Source: Andrena cerasifolii
Taxonomy: Eukaryota; Arthropoda; Insecta; Hymenoptera; Andrenidae
DNA: 64,000 nt
Direction of reading: 5' to 3'
Assembly: GCF_050908995.1 (NCBI RefSeq)
Contig: NC_135118.1
Span: 13,463,501 to 13,527,500 of the forward strand
Both the position numbers and the translations under genes were made by a program. Position 1 is the first letter of the stretch, and the number at the start of each line of letters is the position of its first letter. A model generated the notes under the pieces. The model made no database searches. It had not been told where the DNA came from and saw nothing but the letters and a program-made list of their open reading frames with translations. Shown here one piece after another: positions 1 to 11,592 of the stretch.

Positions 1-2390
1 TTCGACACAACGGCCCTTGACGGATGTTCGATCGTGCATCCTGTGAGAGAGAGAGAGGAATAGGAAAAAAAAGAGGGCCGCATTATCCAGATGTAGCCTG
101 GAACGGATACTTTGATTATACGGGCCCGTATAAATGTGTCGCACTTGGGCATGATGCGAAATCGTGCAGGCAACGAAACGCGAACAAATGGTGGATAAGT
201 TCTTTGAGGCGATGTCTTTGAAACGTCGATCGCATTGTCGCTGCCGGCCGAAAATGATGTTGTGGTTTGGGATCGACCCCGTCCGTATGAAAGGGGCTTA
301 AATTGCGAGTGAATGGACGCGAAATTATGCCGGCTGTTTTTGTTTCACTCGGAAACGCCGATCTTGCCCGTCCTGCTTTCTGCTTCCCACCCATTTGCCA
401 CGGATTTTTGCACTAACTTCGTCATTTAATCTCGACAAAAGTGTGTATTTAGATTTGTTTATTTACGAAGAATCTGAGGTCTCTAATAACTTTTGAGAAT
501 ACTTCACGTATGATTGTGAGTACGGATAAGATTATTTTGGAGCTGTTGGCGTGAAAATAGTATTAAGCGGGGACCCCACCCAGAAACCACTAAACAGTTT
601 GGGATTTTTTTTTGTTCGTATAAATAAAAATATTGGGCCTGGATTTTTTTACATAGTTTTAAAGCAATCTTTATTTTGCTAGAAAATTTTTTTTATGGAA
701 AATTGTACAAAATGACGATGAACAAAATGTCTTCCCGGAGCACTGCAATAGAAACTGGCCCACACTCCCGGGAATGACAGGATCATCTGAGAAGGAAATA
801 CAAAAGAGATATATAAACTGGAATTTATTTCAGAAATTTTACTTAAAGAAGGATAACTCTTGTGTATATTATCGTATGATCACATTCTATAACTATCTGT
901 GGAAGAGTATCCTCAACACGAATTTCTAATTATCCACTTATAGCTTTTACAATGACAAGCCAATTTTCATCCTTCTTCCTCAAATTTCTACTTAGAACAT
1001 AGGTGCTACTAATAATCAGGTCTTCTAATTGATACCTTAGATCATACAAATGTGGTACAGAGTAGAAGAAATATTTCTTCATTCCGAATACACTAGAATT
1101 CATTTTATTTAATTTGAAAATTGATTTCATTTCACATCTCATCTGAAAATACGTCCTAACAAATATTCAAATGCTCCACGCATTCGAACCTCGCGTAGCG
1201 AGCATGCTCTAAAGACAATGACAACCTTGAGAACTCCAAAGTATACGGTACCAGTATCCACGAGATATCACAAATAGCCACATTTATCGCGTATTCGTAA
1301 TCGTTTTACCGAGAAGTGGAACGAGAACACTCGAATTACTCGATTGCGCTTGTAACGTGTGGTTATCACTCGCGGCCTTTTACTTTAGCCGACGATTAGG
1401 CCGAGCACTTTGCCAGCATACCTTCTGGAGCCTCGAGTGTGTGGATAAGGTTCCGGCGAGCGTGGAAAGAGACTCGAAATCAGGCAACCGTGCAGAACAC
1501 AATCCACCGTGACTGATGTTACGTACGTCATAAAATATCCCGTGTCACGTTATATCTGTCAGCGAATTCGTCTCGCGCCCATAGAAGCGGACGATTACTG
1601 CCGCCGCGTGCTATCGAGCGCGCGGGACTTCAAAGTGGCCCTGATAATAATATCGTAGAGAGAAGCTGCAGGTGCTTTCGTATCTGCTAACTGTACCGGC
1701 GTTAACAGTTAGAGGGACGACTTGAGCTTTGAACCGTGCTGCAAATCAAGGATCTTCTTCACTTAACTCCCGACGAAATTCTTTTTCCTAGAAACGTCGA
1801 GACAGTTCCCATTCCTTTCGCCAATCGCTACGTATGCAGCAATTTATGGCCACGCGAGGTGGATAAGGTAGAGCACAGAAAGGTTCATTAATTCCATTTG
1901 AAGTACATATATGTTTGCACAGGAAGACGCAGTAGTTACCTGTTGCATGATGGGCAGACGAATCTAGAAATTTTTAGGAGCAGCGTTTGTTTGTACTATT
2001 TTCAGCTGCATTTTTAACAGTTTTTGTGTTGTGACTTGTAATATACGTAAGGGGACAAAATCTGCATCGTTTGGGGCACGTTTGACGCAAATCTGATAAA
2101 AAATGAGGGATTTATTGCAAATTTTGAATTTCCACACATCACTGTTTTGCGCGATACGAATGCTCCAGATTTGAAAAATTTGCCAAAAATAGAATTACGA
2201 ACATATCAAATTCAATAACTACTACTTATTCTGTGGAAATATATAATTTTTAATTAATATTCTCTTTTTAATGTTATCTCAACGCAATAATTTTATAGAC
2301 AGATTTTTCTAATTTACTTGAAGTTGGTAAATATAAAGTTGCACCCCTCTTGCTGTGAGATCCTCAATTTGTTATTGCGTTATATTATAT
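1..2390. other. Non-coding stretch, nothing recognised
   Basis: No recognisable gene or repeat family is seen here. There is a short GA run near 48-58 and a poly-T run near 607-613. The most coherent frame is a 70-codon minus-strand one at 930-1142 in AT-rich sequence. It matches no family I know and is not annotated as a gene. Confidence 0.5.
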
Positions 2391-2493
2391 ATCGACGCGC
2401 GTTAGGAAAAGTAGCACATTTCATTTTTTTCTACATGCAGTTGTCCGCAAGAAAAAAAAATGAAATGTGCTACTATTGGCAACGCGCGTCGAT
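2391..2493. repeat. Hairpin / small foldback, about 103 bases
   Basis: Two arms of about 41-44 bases (2391-2431 and 2450-2493) are near-perfect reverse complements around a loop of about 18 bases. The outer ends read ATCGACGCGCGTT and AACGCGCGTCGAT, and the inner arms share AGTAGCACATTTCATTTTTTT. The size fits a tiny MITE or a precursor-like hairpin. No clear target-site duplication is visible, so the origin is open. Confidence 0.75.
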
Positions 2494-5039
2494 ACGAAGA
2501 ATGTAGATTTACAAATGTCATCCACTAGAGATCCGTGAATGATTGTCAAAATATTGTGGAGTAGAGATGTGTTTTACTAAATTTTTTTCTTTTCATATTT
2601 CCGTCTACGCTGCACAGACGTAGGAAAACGCGTTGCGCACGTTTATATCATTTTATTCCAAGCATAAAGTAATCAATATCAAACAAGCGAATGTTTGTGA
2701 TTAATCAAAGATTCCTTTGAAATGATTATTTTCAGCGGAATTCTGTTCGAGAATTTAGAAAGGCATCAAAAGTATGAACTTAACGTCGCAGATAGTACAT
2801 GTCGAAAATGATTATACGCCTTATTGGCTCGATCGCACCTGGCAGCGGGAGAATGCCAGCTTCAACTTAAACATGCCCGTCGAACGACGGGAAACCCCTC
2901 TGCACGCTTTTATACGCGACACATGGGCCGCTGAAATTGTCCGCCAAAGACTTTTAACAGATATTCCACGTGCTCACGACAGACACACCCGCGGCGGTTT
3001 CATAAATCTCGATTGTTGAAAGTAGAGATTAGGCGAGTTTAAGAGGATCAAGGATGATAGGCTTAATCGTGAACGGGACGCGAGGGTGCATCCCTTTTTT
3101 AATTCGTCTTCATAGAGGCTGATTTTAATTTTACTAGTAATTAGTTTCGATTATCAAAGATCGTAATTTGCATTTTGAAGGGGAAATGGGCGAGTGAACT
3201 TTAAAAGAGGAAACAGGTGGACGTTTTGTAAAATATTTGGCATCGTGTTTCTTTAATTTCAATGTTATTTGCTATTATTTTAACCAACTTCTATACTGCT
3301 GGAAAGTATTTTTTGCCGGTCGGTCACGCGAAAAGTTAAAGGAAATTCATGGAAAGTAAATAGTGTATAATCCGATACAGCTGGCATTGTTTTAAATTAT
3401 CAATTATTATTATTATTATTATTAGTGTGAAGAAGATGGCGTATTGTTTCATATTTAAGAATTAGTAAACAAGTGACTGTCCTACGTGACAAGCTTTATC
3501 GTCAAAAAAATATGCTGCAATAAATTTGCCCTTATTATAAATTTTCTAAAGTTGTATGTATATTTCGTGTATTCAGATCGTTTTCCCTGTCTTAATTTAC
3601 CTCTTACATGATTTTTAAGAAGATTCTGTATGCCTTTTCTTGGGCATTTTCGTTTTAACTAATGTATACATAATCATATATTCGGCAAAAAATAATGTCG
3701 AGCAGAATAGTAGTGCATTATCATTGAGATGAAACGAATCTCTAAAATCTGATTCTTTCAAATTCTGTCTTCACTTATTCTTGACTAGGCTCAATATTTC
3801 GGAAGACAACGTTCCAATGTTAGATCACAGCTGATCTATGTATAGACTAATAGAGAATAGTCTACCCTGTAGGCCAGTCGGTCTCGTGTCTGCACCAAAA
3901 TACAATCTGGTCACTGTCCAGAGAAATGTGTCTTAAAATAAATAGAAAGTCGTGTGGCCTAAAATCCTAGAACAGAATATTAATTAGTCTCAGACAGTGA
4001 AACTGTACCACTAAAACAATTTGTCTAACCTGCTCAAATGTAAGGAAAAAGGTAGAAAATAATTTGATACAAATATTAGGGTTCCATAGAGCTAACAGGG
4101 AGAAATCGCAAAAATTGCTAAAGATATATCCAAGCACTGAGTGTTCCACAAATATTCTGTCTCTTATTTCATAAGCTAACGAATACGATGAACTCGTTAC
4201 AGCAGCCACTCGAAACCTTCTGCTTTCTTATAATATTTGTTAAACTTCCTCTGACTCTGAAAGCATACAAATAATATAGCACCCTTTTAAGTGACGACGT
4301 TATATTCACACATAATCGTAAATTCTGGGTGTATGGCATATAGTGGCCATATTTCAGTTGCAATACGTTACATGTTTTAGTCGAAGCGGAAGCTTCAGTA
4401 TTCTACGTGACACTTTACAAGGTGGCGTTTAATGGCGCGCTCGCATTTGCACAGGGCTCAAGAGCTGGCCGTCACGCGGACTTTGTATACGAACGTCTGT
4501 AAACAGCAAAATTACACCAGGACGTGCCCTAGATTAATATCGAAGATATAACGTTAATGGCGGTCACGTGGACGCACGCTTCTGCCCACAATCGTCTGCC
4601 GCCCATTACGTTATACATATAGCCACGAGGGGTGGCAGGATCCGGGTGGATCGTTAGCGTCCACCCAGAAGAAAAATGCGACGATTTGTTTCAGCGGTGT
4701 CAGCTATTTCGATTTCTAATACAAAGATGGGTAAACGCGTTATTCCAGCAGAATTTCCATGGGGTTATTTTAATATCTACTTAAAATTGACAATTTCCAC
4801 GTTACGCGTGCATTACTTTATCGATCCGATAAATAACACTCGTTCTCATATAATGCGGCGAACATTTCTAGCAGTTGTACCGAACAAAATATCTTTCACC
4901 TACTTTCCACAGTGCTAAGCATATCGTTAGTAGCACAAAATATTAGTTAGATATTTTTTTCAAATATTAAAAAATATTTTTTTAACCACACTTTTTAATA
5001 CGAAAGGAGTTTGGAAGCCACATATTATATACACGTACA
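2494..5039. other. Non-coding stretch with (TTA)n and weak hydrophobic frames
   Basis: Mostly AT-rich unique sequence. A short (TTA)n microsatellite lies at about 3404-3424. Two overlapping minus-strand frames (3967-4209 and 4169-4363) encode hydrophobic peptides but match no recognised family. The segment 4430-4650 is relatively GC-rich. No gene is supported. Confidence 0.45.
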
Positions 5040-5290
5040 GAACATGTAAAATAAATGTTTAAAAAATTACAACTAAATTTTCATGGAATATAAAAGAAAT
5101 ATTTAGAAAATGTGAAGCAAGTATTCAGGAAATGTGAAATAAGTATTCGGAGTTGTTAAATAAATAGTCAGGAAATGTGTAAAATTAATGTTTAAAAATA
5201 TTAATGATGATAAAATTAATGTCTAAAAATATTAATAATGATAAAATTAATGTTTAAAATATGTAAAATAAATATTCAGGAAATGTATTT
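5040..5290. repeat. AT-rich minisatellite
   Basis: A run of degenerate AT-rich units. A unit of about 31 bases containing AAAATATTAAT and GATAAAATTAATG repeats in tandem around 5187-5262. It is flanked by related phrases such as ATATTCAGGAAATG and GAAATAAGTATTC. Simple slippage-type repeat with no coding content. Confidence 0.65.
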
Positions 5291-6129
5291 TCTGCTACTA
5301 ATAAAGCACTACTACCTAATAATAATTTCATACTCAAATTACATTTCGTTCCGAAATAACGCCACAGCCGGTGATAATTTGCTGCAAAACTTTGCTTCTC
5401 TCTTTCCACAAACCATCAAAACCACAACTTATATAAAACTTACAATTAGAATGAAATCCTACTCACGATGCTGTGCGCTTGGAATTCTGGCGTTGCGAGC
5501 AAGTGGCCATAGAAGTATTACAAACAAACGGTTGCATAGATCATTCCTGCCTGTCGTCGATGATGCATAAAAAACGCATGTTCCGTATGAGATACGGGGG
5601 TTGTCTTCGCGGAGTTAATTTAATCGCGGTAAGAAGGATATATGTACGTATACGTATACTTGCGCTTCCCAAAGGCAACGCGCAACGTTCCATCTGAATG
5701 GGGAATCGTAATATTTTACTGCCTCGTTGGTATGTATGTAATTAAGCCTCTTTGAGAACGCACATGGCTGGTAGTGGGTGGCTACGTAACGGTTCATCGG
5801 GCAAAGAATTTTGGCATCCACTAATTAGTCCCCGGCGTCGCGGCGGTAACCGAAACTCCTTTTTATCGATACCAACGATCGGGCTCATATTTCTGCGCGT
5901 AGGAAGCTTTACAACGGCTTCCCTTTCCGGGATCGAAGTGCATCTGCCCACCTCTGTTCTCCATTCCATTCCCATAACACAGCACAACCGTTGATAGCGT
6001 GTTTTGTCGAATGGGCGTTAAAGGGGTAAATGAAGTTTTCCAGTGCAGTCAACCCGGTGCCCTTCATTCAGACCAACCATTCAATTCAAATTGCTCGGTT
6101 TCCCTACACTGTTATATGTGCCGATTTAT
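5291..6129. other. Non-coding stretch, nothing recognised
   Basis: Mixed-composition unique sequence with frames open on both strands (for example 5742-5994). None has a recognisable domain, and the opposing frames shadow each other, which argues for chance. Confidence 0.45.
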
Positions 6130-6605
6130 TATAGGGTGGTCTACGAAATTTGGGGACATAACTTTCGGCGGAAATAACTAAATAATTATAGGTACCTATT
6201 TAGTAACATTTTTTACAGAGAAACGAGTATGAAACGATATACTCACAATTGCTGATTTCGGGAATTTCGCAATTTTCGCCTGAATCTGCGATCTTTAAAC
6301 TTTATAGCTCAGAGCAACGTTAATCGATTATGACGAAAATTCAGGCATAGATACTTATACAACTTACTTCAGTCTACAAACGGGTTTTTTGAATTTTCGT
6401 TACAGGCTCACAAAAAAAGTTTAAAAATCGACATTTACTATTTTTTCTGCTACTCCGATTAATTTCATTTTTTTCAAAACGACGAAACACGTGACTTAGC
6501 AAACTAATCCTTCTAGCTACTAAAAAAAAATCATGTCGTTTCGACCAATTCTAAAAAAGTTATGCGATTTTAAAATTTGTGAACTTTCATTCGTCCGCCA
6601 CTGTA
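6130..6605. mobile_element. Candidate TA-flanked Tc1/mariner-like MITE, decayed
   Basis: The right end, read on the minus strand, starts TACAGTGGCGGACGAA and continues to CATAACTTTTTTAG. The left end reads TATAGGGTGGTCTACGAA and continues to CATAACTTTCGG. The two ends align imperfectly as inverted termini, each abutting TA, which is the mariner-type target. No transposase frame is present. The left boundary is uncertain because the termini have diverged. Confidence 0.4.
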
Positions 6606-6830
6606 CCTACAATTTTTCTGTGAATTAAAAGAAGTCATTTTCTAGATACAATATTGCTTATAATTAATTCATAATGCAGAGGAAAAGACGTACAACTGAG
6701 TTCACTCAAATGAACTCGTTTCATTATCTGACATTTTATCAATCGTGGCAAATTCAGCTAGCTTCAAGTTTTATTGATATAAAACAAGTGGCATTTAGAA
6801 TTACTTGTAATTAATTTTATTAATGACTGA

Positions 6831-6925
6831 CCAGCGGCCGCAGCCGTGATGGAAAACACCGGTTGTCGTTAGATCACCGAAGTTAAGCATCGCGAGGCGG
6901 TGTACTGGGGAAAGATGGGACTCCA
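6831..6925 (+). ncRNA. 5S rRNA-like sequence (5S pseudogene or head of a 5S-derived SINE)
   Basis: The segment resembles the 5' two thirds of animal 5S rRNA. ACACCGGTTGTCGTTAGATC corresponds to the conserved loop region, TCACCGAAGTTAAGCATCG to the A-box helix, and GGCGGTGTACTGGGG with AGATGGGAC to the intermediate element. After about 6925 the similarity is lost: the C-box and closing helix are absent and unrelated GC-rich sequence follows. It is therefore not a functional 5S gene. In insects such heads occur in 5S-derived SINE3-type elements, which use the internal RNA polymerase III promoter. A body running to about 7080 is possible, but I cannot define its end. Confidence 0.6.
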
Positions 6926-7145
6926 CCTTTCTCCCGCTGCTGCTGGGACCCGAAGGCGAGAGGAGGGAACAAAAAAATGGGACTATAGTTCGTTCGTTGG
7001 GCAATATAAGGAAAAATAAGCTTGAAACGCCATCCTGCTTAAAACACAGGAAAACAATAGAAACAAACATAATTAATGCCTGGAAAACTTTAAGCTACAT
7101 AAAATCGCCAATTTTATATACACCAACCTAATGATAGTAGGTAAA

Positions 7146-7213
7146 GTAAAAAAGACATTTCCACACACTCAACGTCATCTAATAGTGAGCGATCGAATTT
7201 TGCATCGTCCTAA
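7146..7213 (-). mobile_element. Mariner terminal fragment
   Basis: On the minus strand the fragment begins TTAGGACGATGCAAAATTCG at 7213 and runs into CGCTCACTATTAGATGACG. This matches the terminal segment of the mariner copy at 30668-30881, which starts TTAGCTCGGTGCAAAAGT and continues CGCTCACTATTAGGTGA. A TA abuts the end at 7214-7215. Only the 5' terminal portion is recognisable, with no transposase coding. It lies just after the 5S-like sequence. Confidence 0.55.
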
Positions 7214-7215
7214 TA

Positions 7216-7877
7216 CATTTATTATTTTGCCATGCTGGATGTTGTTAGAGAAAAGTACCTATTATACAAAGCCCTCGATGAAACTGACCATTTTTACGAC
7301 CCGTAGAAACCGATCGGTTTCTTCGTGATATCGATGAGCAACGTGCCATATATGCGGACACTGAAGAGGTTAAATGCGGCAGGTATCTTGGTTACAAGGC
7401 ACGTACAGCCGCTCGTGGGCTCCCACAGTTCTTGCATCCTGCATCTCCGCGCATCCTTTTCCTTACGTATTCCGCCCCAAGTCCGGGAATTCGTCTTGAA
7501 ACGAACTTCGCTCAAGTTCTTCGAGGTGGACGGGCGAGTACCACTGCGCACCGCAGCGTCTACTCAGACCACTCGAATCAAATTGGATGAGTCCGTCCGA
7601 TTAACGGCCTGAGAACACAGTCCCAGCGACAGCGCGTTATTGCAACCTCATCAGGCATTCTGGCGTTCTCCCTGCGACTGCACTCTTCCCCAAAAATATT
7701 TATCCTCGCCCGTTTGGTTTGAAAACGGGAACCGTCTAAACAGCGCACGTTGCTTTTCGTAAGTGTGAGAATTAAAAACATTTGGGGCTGAAATCATTCC
7801 GTTATGAAACGGGGGCAGTAGGTAATTGTGAATGGATCGTATGTTAGAGTGGAGCTTATACTTATAGCCTAATTGTG
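7216..7877. other. Non-coding stretch, nothing recognised
   Basis: Unique sequence with moderately GC-rich parts around 7380-7620. Frames are open on both strands (7294-7612) but have no recognised domain. Confidence 0.45.
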
Positions 7878-8155
7878 TAAAGGTGCGAATCCACGATGAG
7901 ATTTTACACGCGACTTTTCTATCACGAGACAAAAGTTTCAGCAGCAACGAAATAGAAATAATGCAAATAGTCGCGAGAGATGGGATTTTTGGAAATATAT
8001 CACGAAACTTGTCTCGTTGGAGCCTAAGTAGTTTCATGCAACTAATGGCAGAGTAATTAAAAAATAATAATACCTATAATGAAAAAATTGTCTCACGAGA
8101 TTAATGTCTCGTGTGAGTCACGATATTTGTATCTCATCGTGGATTTGCACCTTAA
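7878..8155. mobile_element. Harbinger-like MITE with TAA duplication
   Basis: The inverted termini are AGGTGCGAATCCACGATGAG at the left (from 7881) and, on the minus strand, AGGTGCAAATCCACGATGAG at the right (ending 8152). Each is flanked by TAA (7878-7880 and 8153-8155). A 3-bp TWA duplication is characteristic of PIF/Harbinger elements. The inside is palindromic, with CTCACGAGATTAATGTCTCG near 8091 and further TCTCG-type motifs. No transposase is encoded, so it is non-autonomous. Superfamily assignment rests on the 3-bp duplication and terminal match alone. Confidence 0.65.
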
Positions 8156-8732
8156 GGGAGTCATTTTTATCCCGAATGGAGGTATAAAGTTCGAACATCA
8201 TTTTAAATTCAATAGAACTTCGGAGGCTGCGTCGAGTTGCATTGGCGAAGGGTATGAAAAGTCAGAATTATATTGTCGATATTATGAGACCTGAGCTGCA
8301 GAAGTAAATATTAAAGAGTCGTGCGTGGTGTACGTTGAAATCAGTAAGTCCCAGGGGTCGTAGGATCTGATGTCAACAAGTTCTGGTACGCCGGTCCCGA
8401 TGTCGAGGATTTGGTCGGGTCACGCAATGTGGAACTGGAGAGTAAAGAGATCGTGGGAGCGGGTATCCATAGTATCCATCGACCCGGGACCCGGTTCGTA
8501 TCGACTCACATGGCTAGTGGGTTGTCGGTATTGGGACTCGCAACTTGAGGTTCGCTGATGCAGTTTTGGAATCTCAAGAATCGACGTCACAAGGGCGTAT
8601 GACCAATCATTTTCTTACGTATTGTTACTTCTTTTCATAAATACGGCCGTGCTGCAATTATAACCAGAAATAATCAAAATCTAACGAAGAAAGTTTTTTG
8701 TATTTTCAATACTAGAATGGCATTAAATGGCT
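8156..8732. other. Non-coding stretch, nothing recognised
   Basis: Unique sequence. The 8340-8570 part is G-rich and contains repeated GGTCG/GGGTC words but no recognisable gene or repeat family. Confidence 0.45.
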
Positions 8733-9447
8733 TTAAGGGGATTAGGCAGTCGAAAAATCAATTTTTTTATTCAATTTACGAAAGTATTATCTTTTCTGAA
8801 TAAAATGCCGCTTGGTTTATAATAAAATTCGCTAAATTGTAGATTTGGCAGCTAAAAACGTCAAGCGGCAACCTATAGCGCCGCCTTTGCCCAGAAACTT
8901 TAAACGCGTTTTTCTCGAATATTTTTTTCTCTTCATTTTGTCCTGATTGCGAACGAATTGAGGTTCAGATTGACTTGGAAAAAATTACAGGATGTGTAAA
9001 ACATGTGCCATTTCGGCCCAAACCTCTGATATGGTCCGTACAAATTCGAGATTTGCATAAAAAAATCCGGTGACTTCATAATTTTTTTATGAAAATCCAG
9101 TGACTTCTTAATTTTTTTTATGAAAATCTCGAATTTGTACGGACCATATCAGAGGTTTGGGCCGAAATGGCACATGTTTTACACATCCTGTAATTTTTTC
9201 CAAGTCGATCTGAACCTCAATTCGTTCGCAATCAGGACAAAATGAAGAGAAAAAATATTCGAGAAAAACGCGTTTAAAGTTTCTGGGCCAAGGCGGCGCT
9301 ATAGGTTGCCGCTTGACGTTTTTAGCTGCCAAATCTACAATTTGGCGAATTTTCCTATAAACAAAGCGGCATTTTATTTAGAAAAGATAGTACTGTCGGA
9401 AAATGCAATAAAACAAAATCGATTTTTCGACTACCTACTCCCCTTAA
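8733..9447. mobile_element. Long foldback flanked by TTAA (piggyBac-like MITE)
   Basis: The whole element is an inverted repeat. Arms of about 320-330 bases (from 8737 and back from 9443) match almost throughout, including shared stretches such as AAATGCCGCTT, GGCAGCTAAAAACGTCAAGC and ATGGTCCGTACAAATTCGAG. The loop near 9055-9120 carries a short direct repeat containing TCCRGTGACTTC. The ends read TTAAGGGGATTAGGCAGTCG and, on the minus strand, TTAAGGGGAGTAGGTAGTCG, giving a TTAA target duplication as used by piggyBac and Sola3 elements. No transposase frame is present. A transcript across it would form a long double-stranded RNA. Confidence 0.85.
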
Positions 9448-10610
9448 TCACCGAAATGAACCATACCTTTCAAAATCAATTCTTCAGGATAGAACACACC
9501 GGTCAGCTTATTTATTCAGAAACAGCAGTTTTTTTTATTGTATTCTTCTAATTTATAATCTTTTTGTGGCTATATATCTTAACCTACTTCCACTTCACTC
9601 TACTCGCGTATTCCCTACTTATACTGCTTACATGCTTGTGTCTTCCTCTTCGTCTTTGTCTCTCCTCTTCGGAATATAAATTCTTCTATTCTATTTACAC
9701 TGATACAAAATCTGACCAAAATTGCCATTAAACAACATACGATTATTCCCCGTAATCGCTGAAAATGCGTGCTGAGCAGGTATTCTAGCAGCAGCGGGTA
9801 CTGTATGTTTCCTCGGTCTCGTGACGTCTCTGATTGTTTCACAAAGAACCTCGAGAACCAGTCGAACGTTTTTTCGCGAAATTATCTCGGGAACTGGTCC
9901 CGCGGAGTTACGAGCTGATACCTTATAAACCGGATATACGTCACGTCACGTCAGGGCGAGCATCGCCATCGTCCATCGGGATGCTTTAAGTTCAGTAGCC
10001 CCCGCGAGTTCGAGCCAAGAACCGTAACAAAACCTGCAAACTTAATTGCAACGAGCAGACTTGTTTTCAATCGAGTTACCAAAGGGATAACGATACAATG
10101 TGACAGCTCAGAAACGTATCATTAGTTCAGTTATTGACGATAATCTTTGACTAGTCTAACAACAAGGTAGCTATAGCTGTTTAGGTCATTAAATTGAAAA
10201 TTCAGCAACCCTTTGGTATCCGAACAGTGTAACGGTACCTACATGGTAAAGAATAAAATAATATTTTACAGTTAGACGAGAACATGAATTGCTCAAGTTA
10301 CTGATTATGTTTATACACGTTACGTGCGTGCTTCTAGACGAACAATGGCGCCACCTACTTCCGGCTGACTCAATTTTAATCCGATCACTCGCGAATTCTC
10401 GATAAGATTCACTCGGGACACGTTTCTGCGACTCGAAGTGCAATCTGAGTCCGCGGATTAAGTATCAATGTTTCATCTATGGAATGCACTCAGCATAATA
10501 TTACTGTCATAAGCGACAACACTGTAATGACGCATAGTTCAGTCCACAAGTAGCTTTAAGTGAACTGTAGTTGCACTTGTTAATCCCGAATTTTTTAATT
10601 CAAAGAGGAA
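9448..10610. other. Non-coding stretch, nothing recognised
   Basis: Unique sequence, AT-rich at the start, with a more GC-rich part at 9840-10030. No gene or repeat family is recognised. Confidence 0.45.
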
Positions 10611-10674
10611 ATGATAATTAACTACAGATAACTGCGATATCATCCATAAGTTATCATAATTCAGTTAATTATCT
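10611..10674. repeat. Small AT-rich palindrome
   Basis: GATAATTAACTACAGATAAC on the left pairs with AGTTATCATAATTCAGTTAA plus TTATC on the right around a loop of about 18 bases. It is a short imperfect hairpin of unknown origin. Confidence 0.5.
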
Positions 10675-10716
10675 GATTTAATTATCACTTAGGCTAGTAA
10701 TAGAACATAATTACAA

Positions 10717-10981
10717 CCTTAAAGCAGGGCCGGCGGAACCCATTATGCAAGTAATGCGCCGCATAAGGGCGCCAGCCGAAGGGGGCGCTAAAAACTATAT
10801 CGCAGACTTAATAATAAAGGAATCCAACTCCCGTGTAAACACAATGTAAATGTTATTCTTTTTTTATTGTACCTCGTAAAGGCAAACATATTAAGTAGAA
10901 AACAGCTGCAAAAATTTAGGGGCGTCACAAATTTTCTTGCATAAGGGCGCCAATCATCCTCGCCCCGGCCCTGCCTTAAAG
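10717..10981. mobile_element. hAT-like MITE with perfect 8-bp duplication
   Basis: A 249-base element (10725-10973) is bounded by CAGGGCCGGCGGAAC and, on the minus strand, CAGGGCCGGGGCGAG. It is flanked by the identical octamer CCTTAAAG (10717-10724 and 10974-10981). CAG termini and 8-bp duplications are hallmarks of the hAT superfamily. Inside, CATAAGGGCGCC occurs near both ends. It is too short to encode a transposase and must be mobilised in trans. The undamaged duplication suggests a relatively recent insertion. Confidence 0.88.
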
Positions 10982-11164
10982 AACATGTCTTTCCAACACC
11001 TTCTATGTTACAAGCTTTTATTCAGCTTCACTTGTGAGTTCGTTAGTTTGTCAGGGTGAAATCTTGTAAACTAATTTTGACCCACTTCCACATATCCGTT
11101 CGACTTGAAACTTTGTACACTCGCGTAATTCCGATGACAATGCAATAGTTTCACTAAAAAGCAT

Positions 11165-11592
11165 AAAATAATTTAGAGTAATTTTTTTCAAGGCAAGCTT
11201 TTCGTAAAATGTACTAAAAAGGAAAGAAATAATTTTGATACCGGCCTAAATAAAAGCGTGGGGAGTAAAAATTGAATATCAAAAGTTAGGCAAAAACTAA
11301 TTGCTGAACGGCATGATTTTGCCTTGACTTTTAATCTGCTCAGATCTCAGGACAGTCTTTGAATTCAGGAATTAGAGTGCACGTAATCGAGTGGAAAAAA
11401 CTTGTGCAATCCAAATGGGAAAACTGATGTGTCAAAATACGTAGAGCATTATAAATATTAATATAAAAAGTACATTTCATTATTGACGCCCCACGCTTTT
11501 ATTTTTAGCCATATGAGGGAATTCTTCCAAGTCCTTTCTGTCCTTTTTAATACATTTTAATAAAAGCTTGTTCTTTTTTTTAAATTATTTCT
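11165..11592. mobile_element. Foldback element, ends not resolved
   Basis: Left-arm words GCAAGCTTTT, AAAATGTACTAAAAAGG and AAATAAAAGCGTGGGG (11186-11264) recur in inverted order on the right as CCCCACGCTTTTATTT, CCTTTTTAATACATTTTA and AAAGCTTGTT (11487-11575). This gives imperfect arms of roughly 80-100 bases around a loop of about 220 bases. Outer boundaries and any target duplication are unclear. No coding sequence is present. Confidence 0.65.

Noticed and set aside
930..1142. 70-codon minus-strand frame with normal peptide complexity
   Set aside because: Too short and in AT-rich sequence without splice or homology support.
6831..6925. Functional 5S rRNA gene
   Set aside because: The 3' third, including the C-box and the closing helix, is missing and there are several substitutions.
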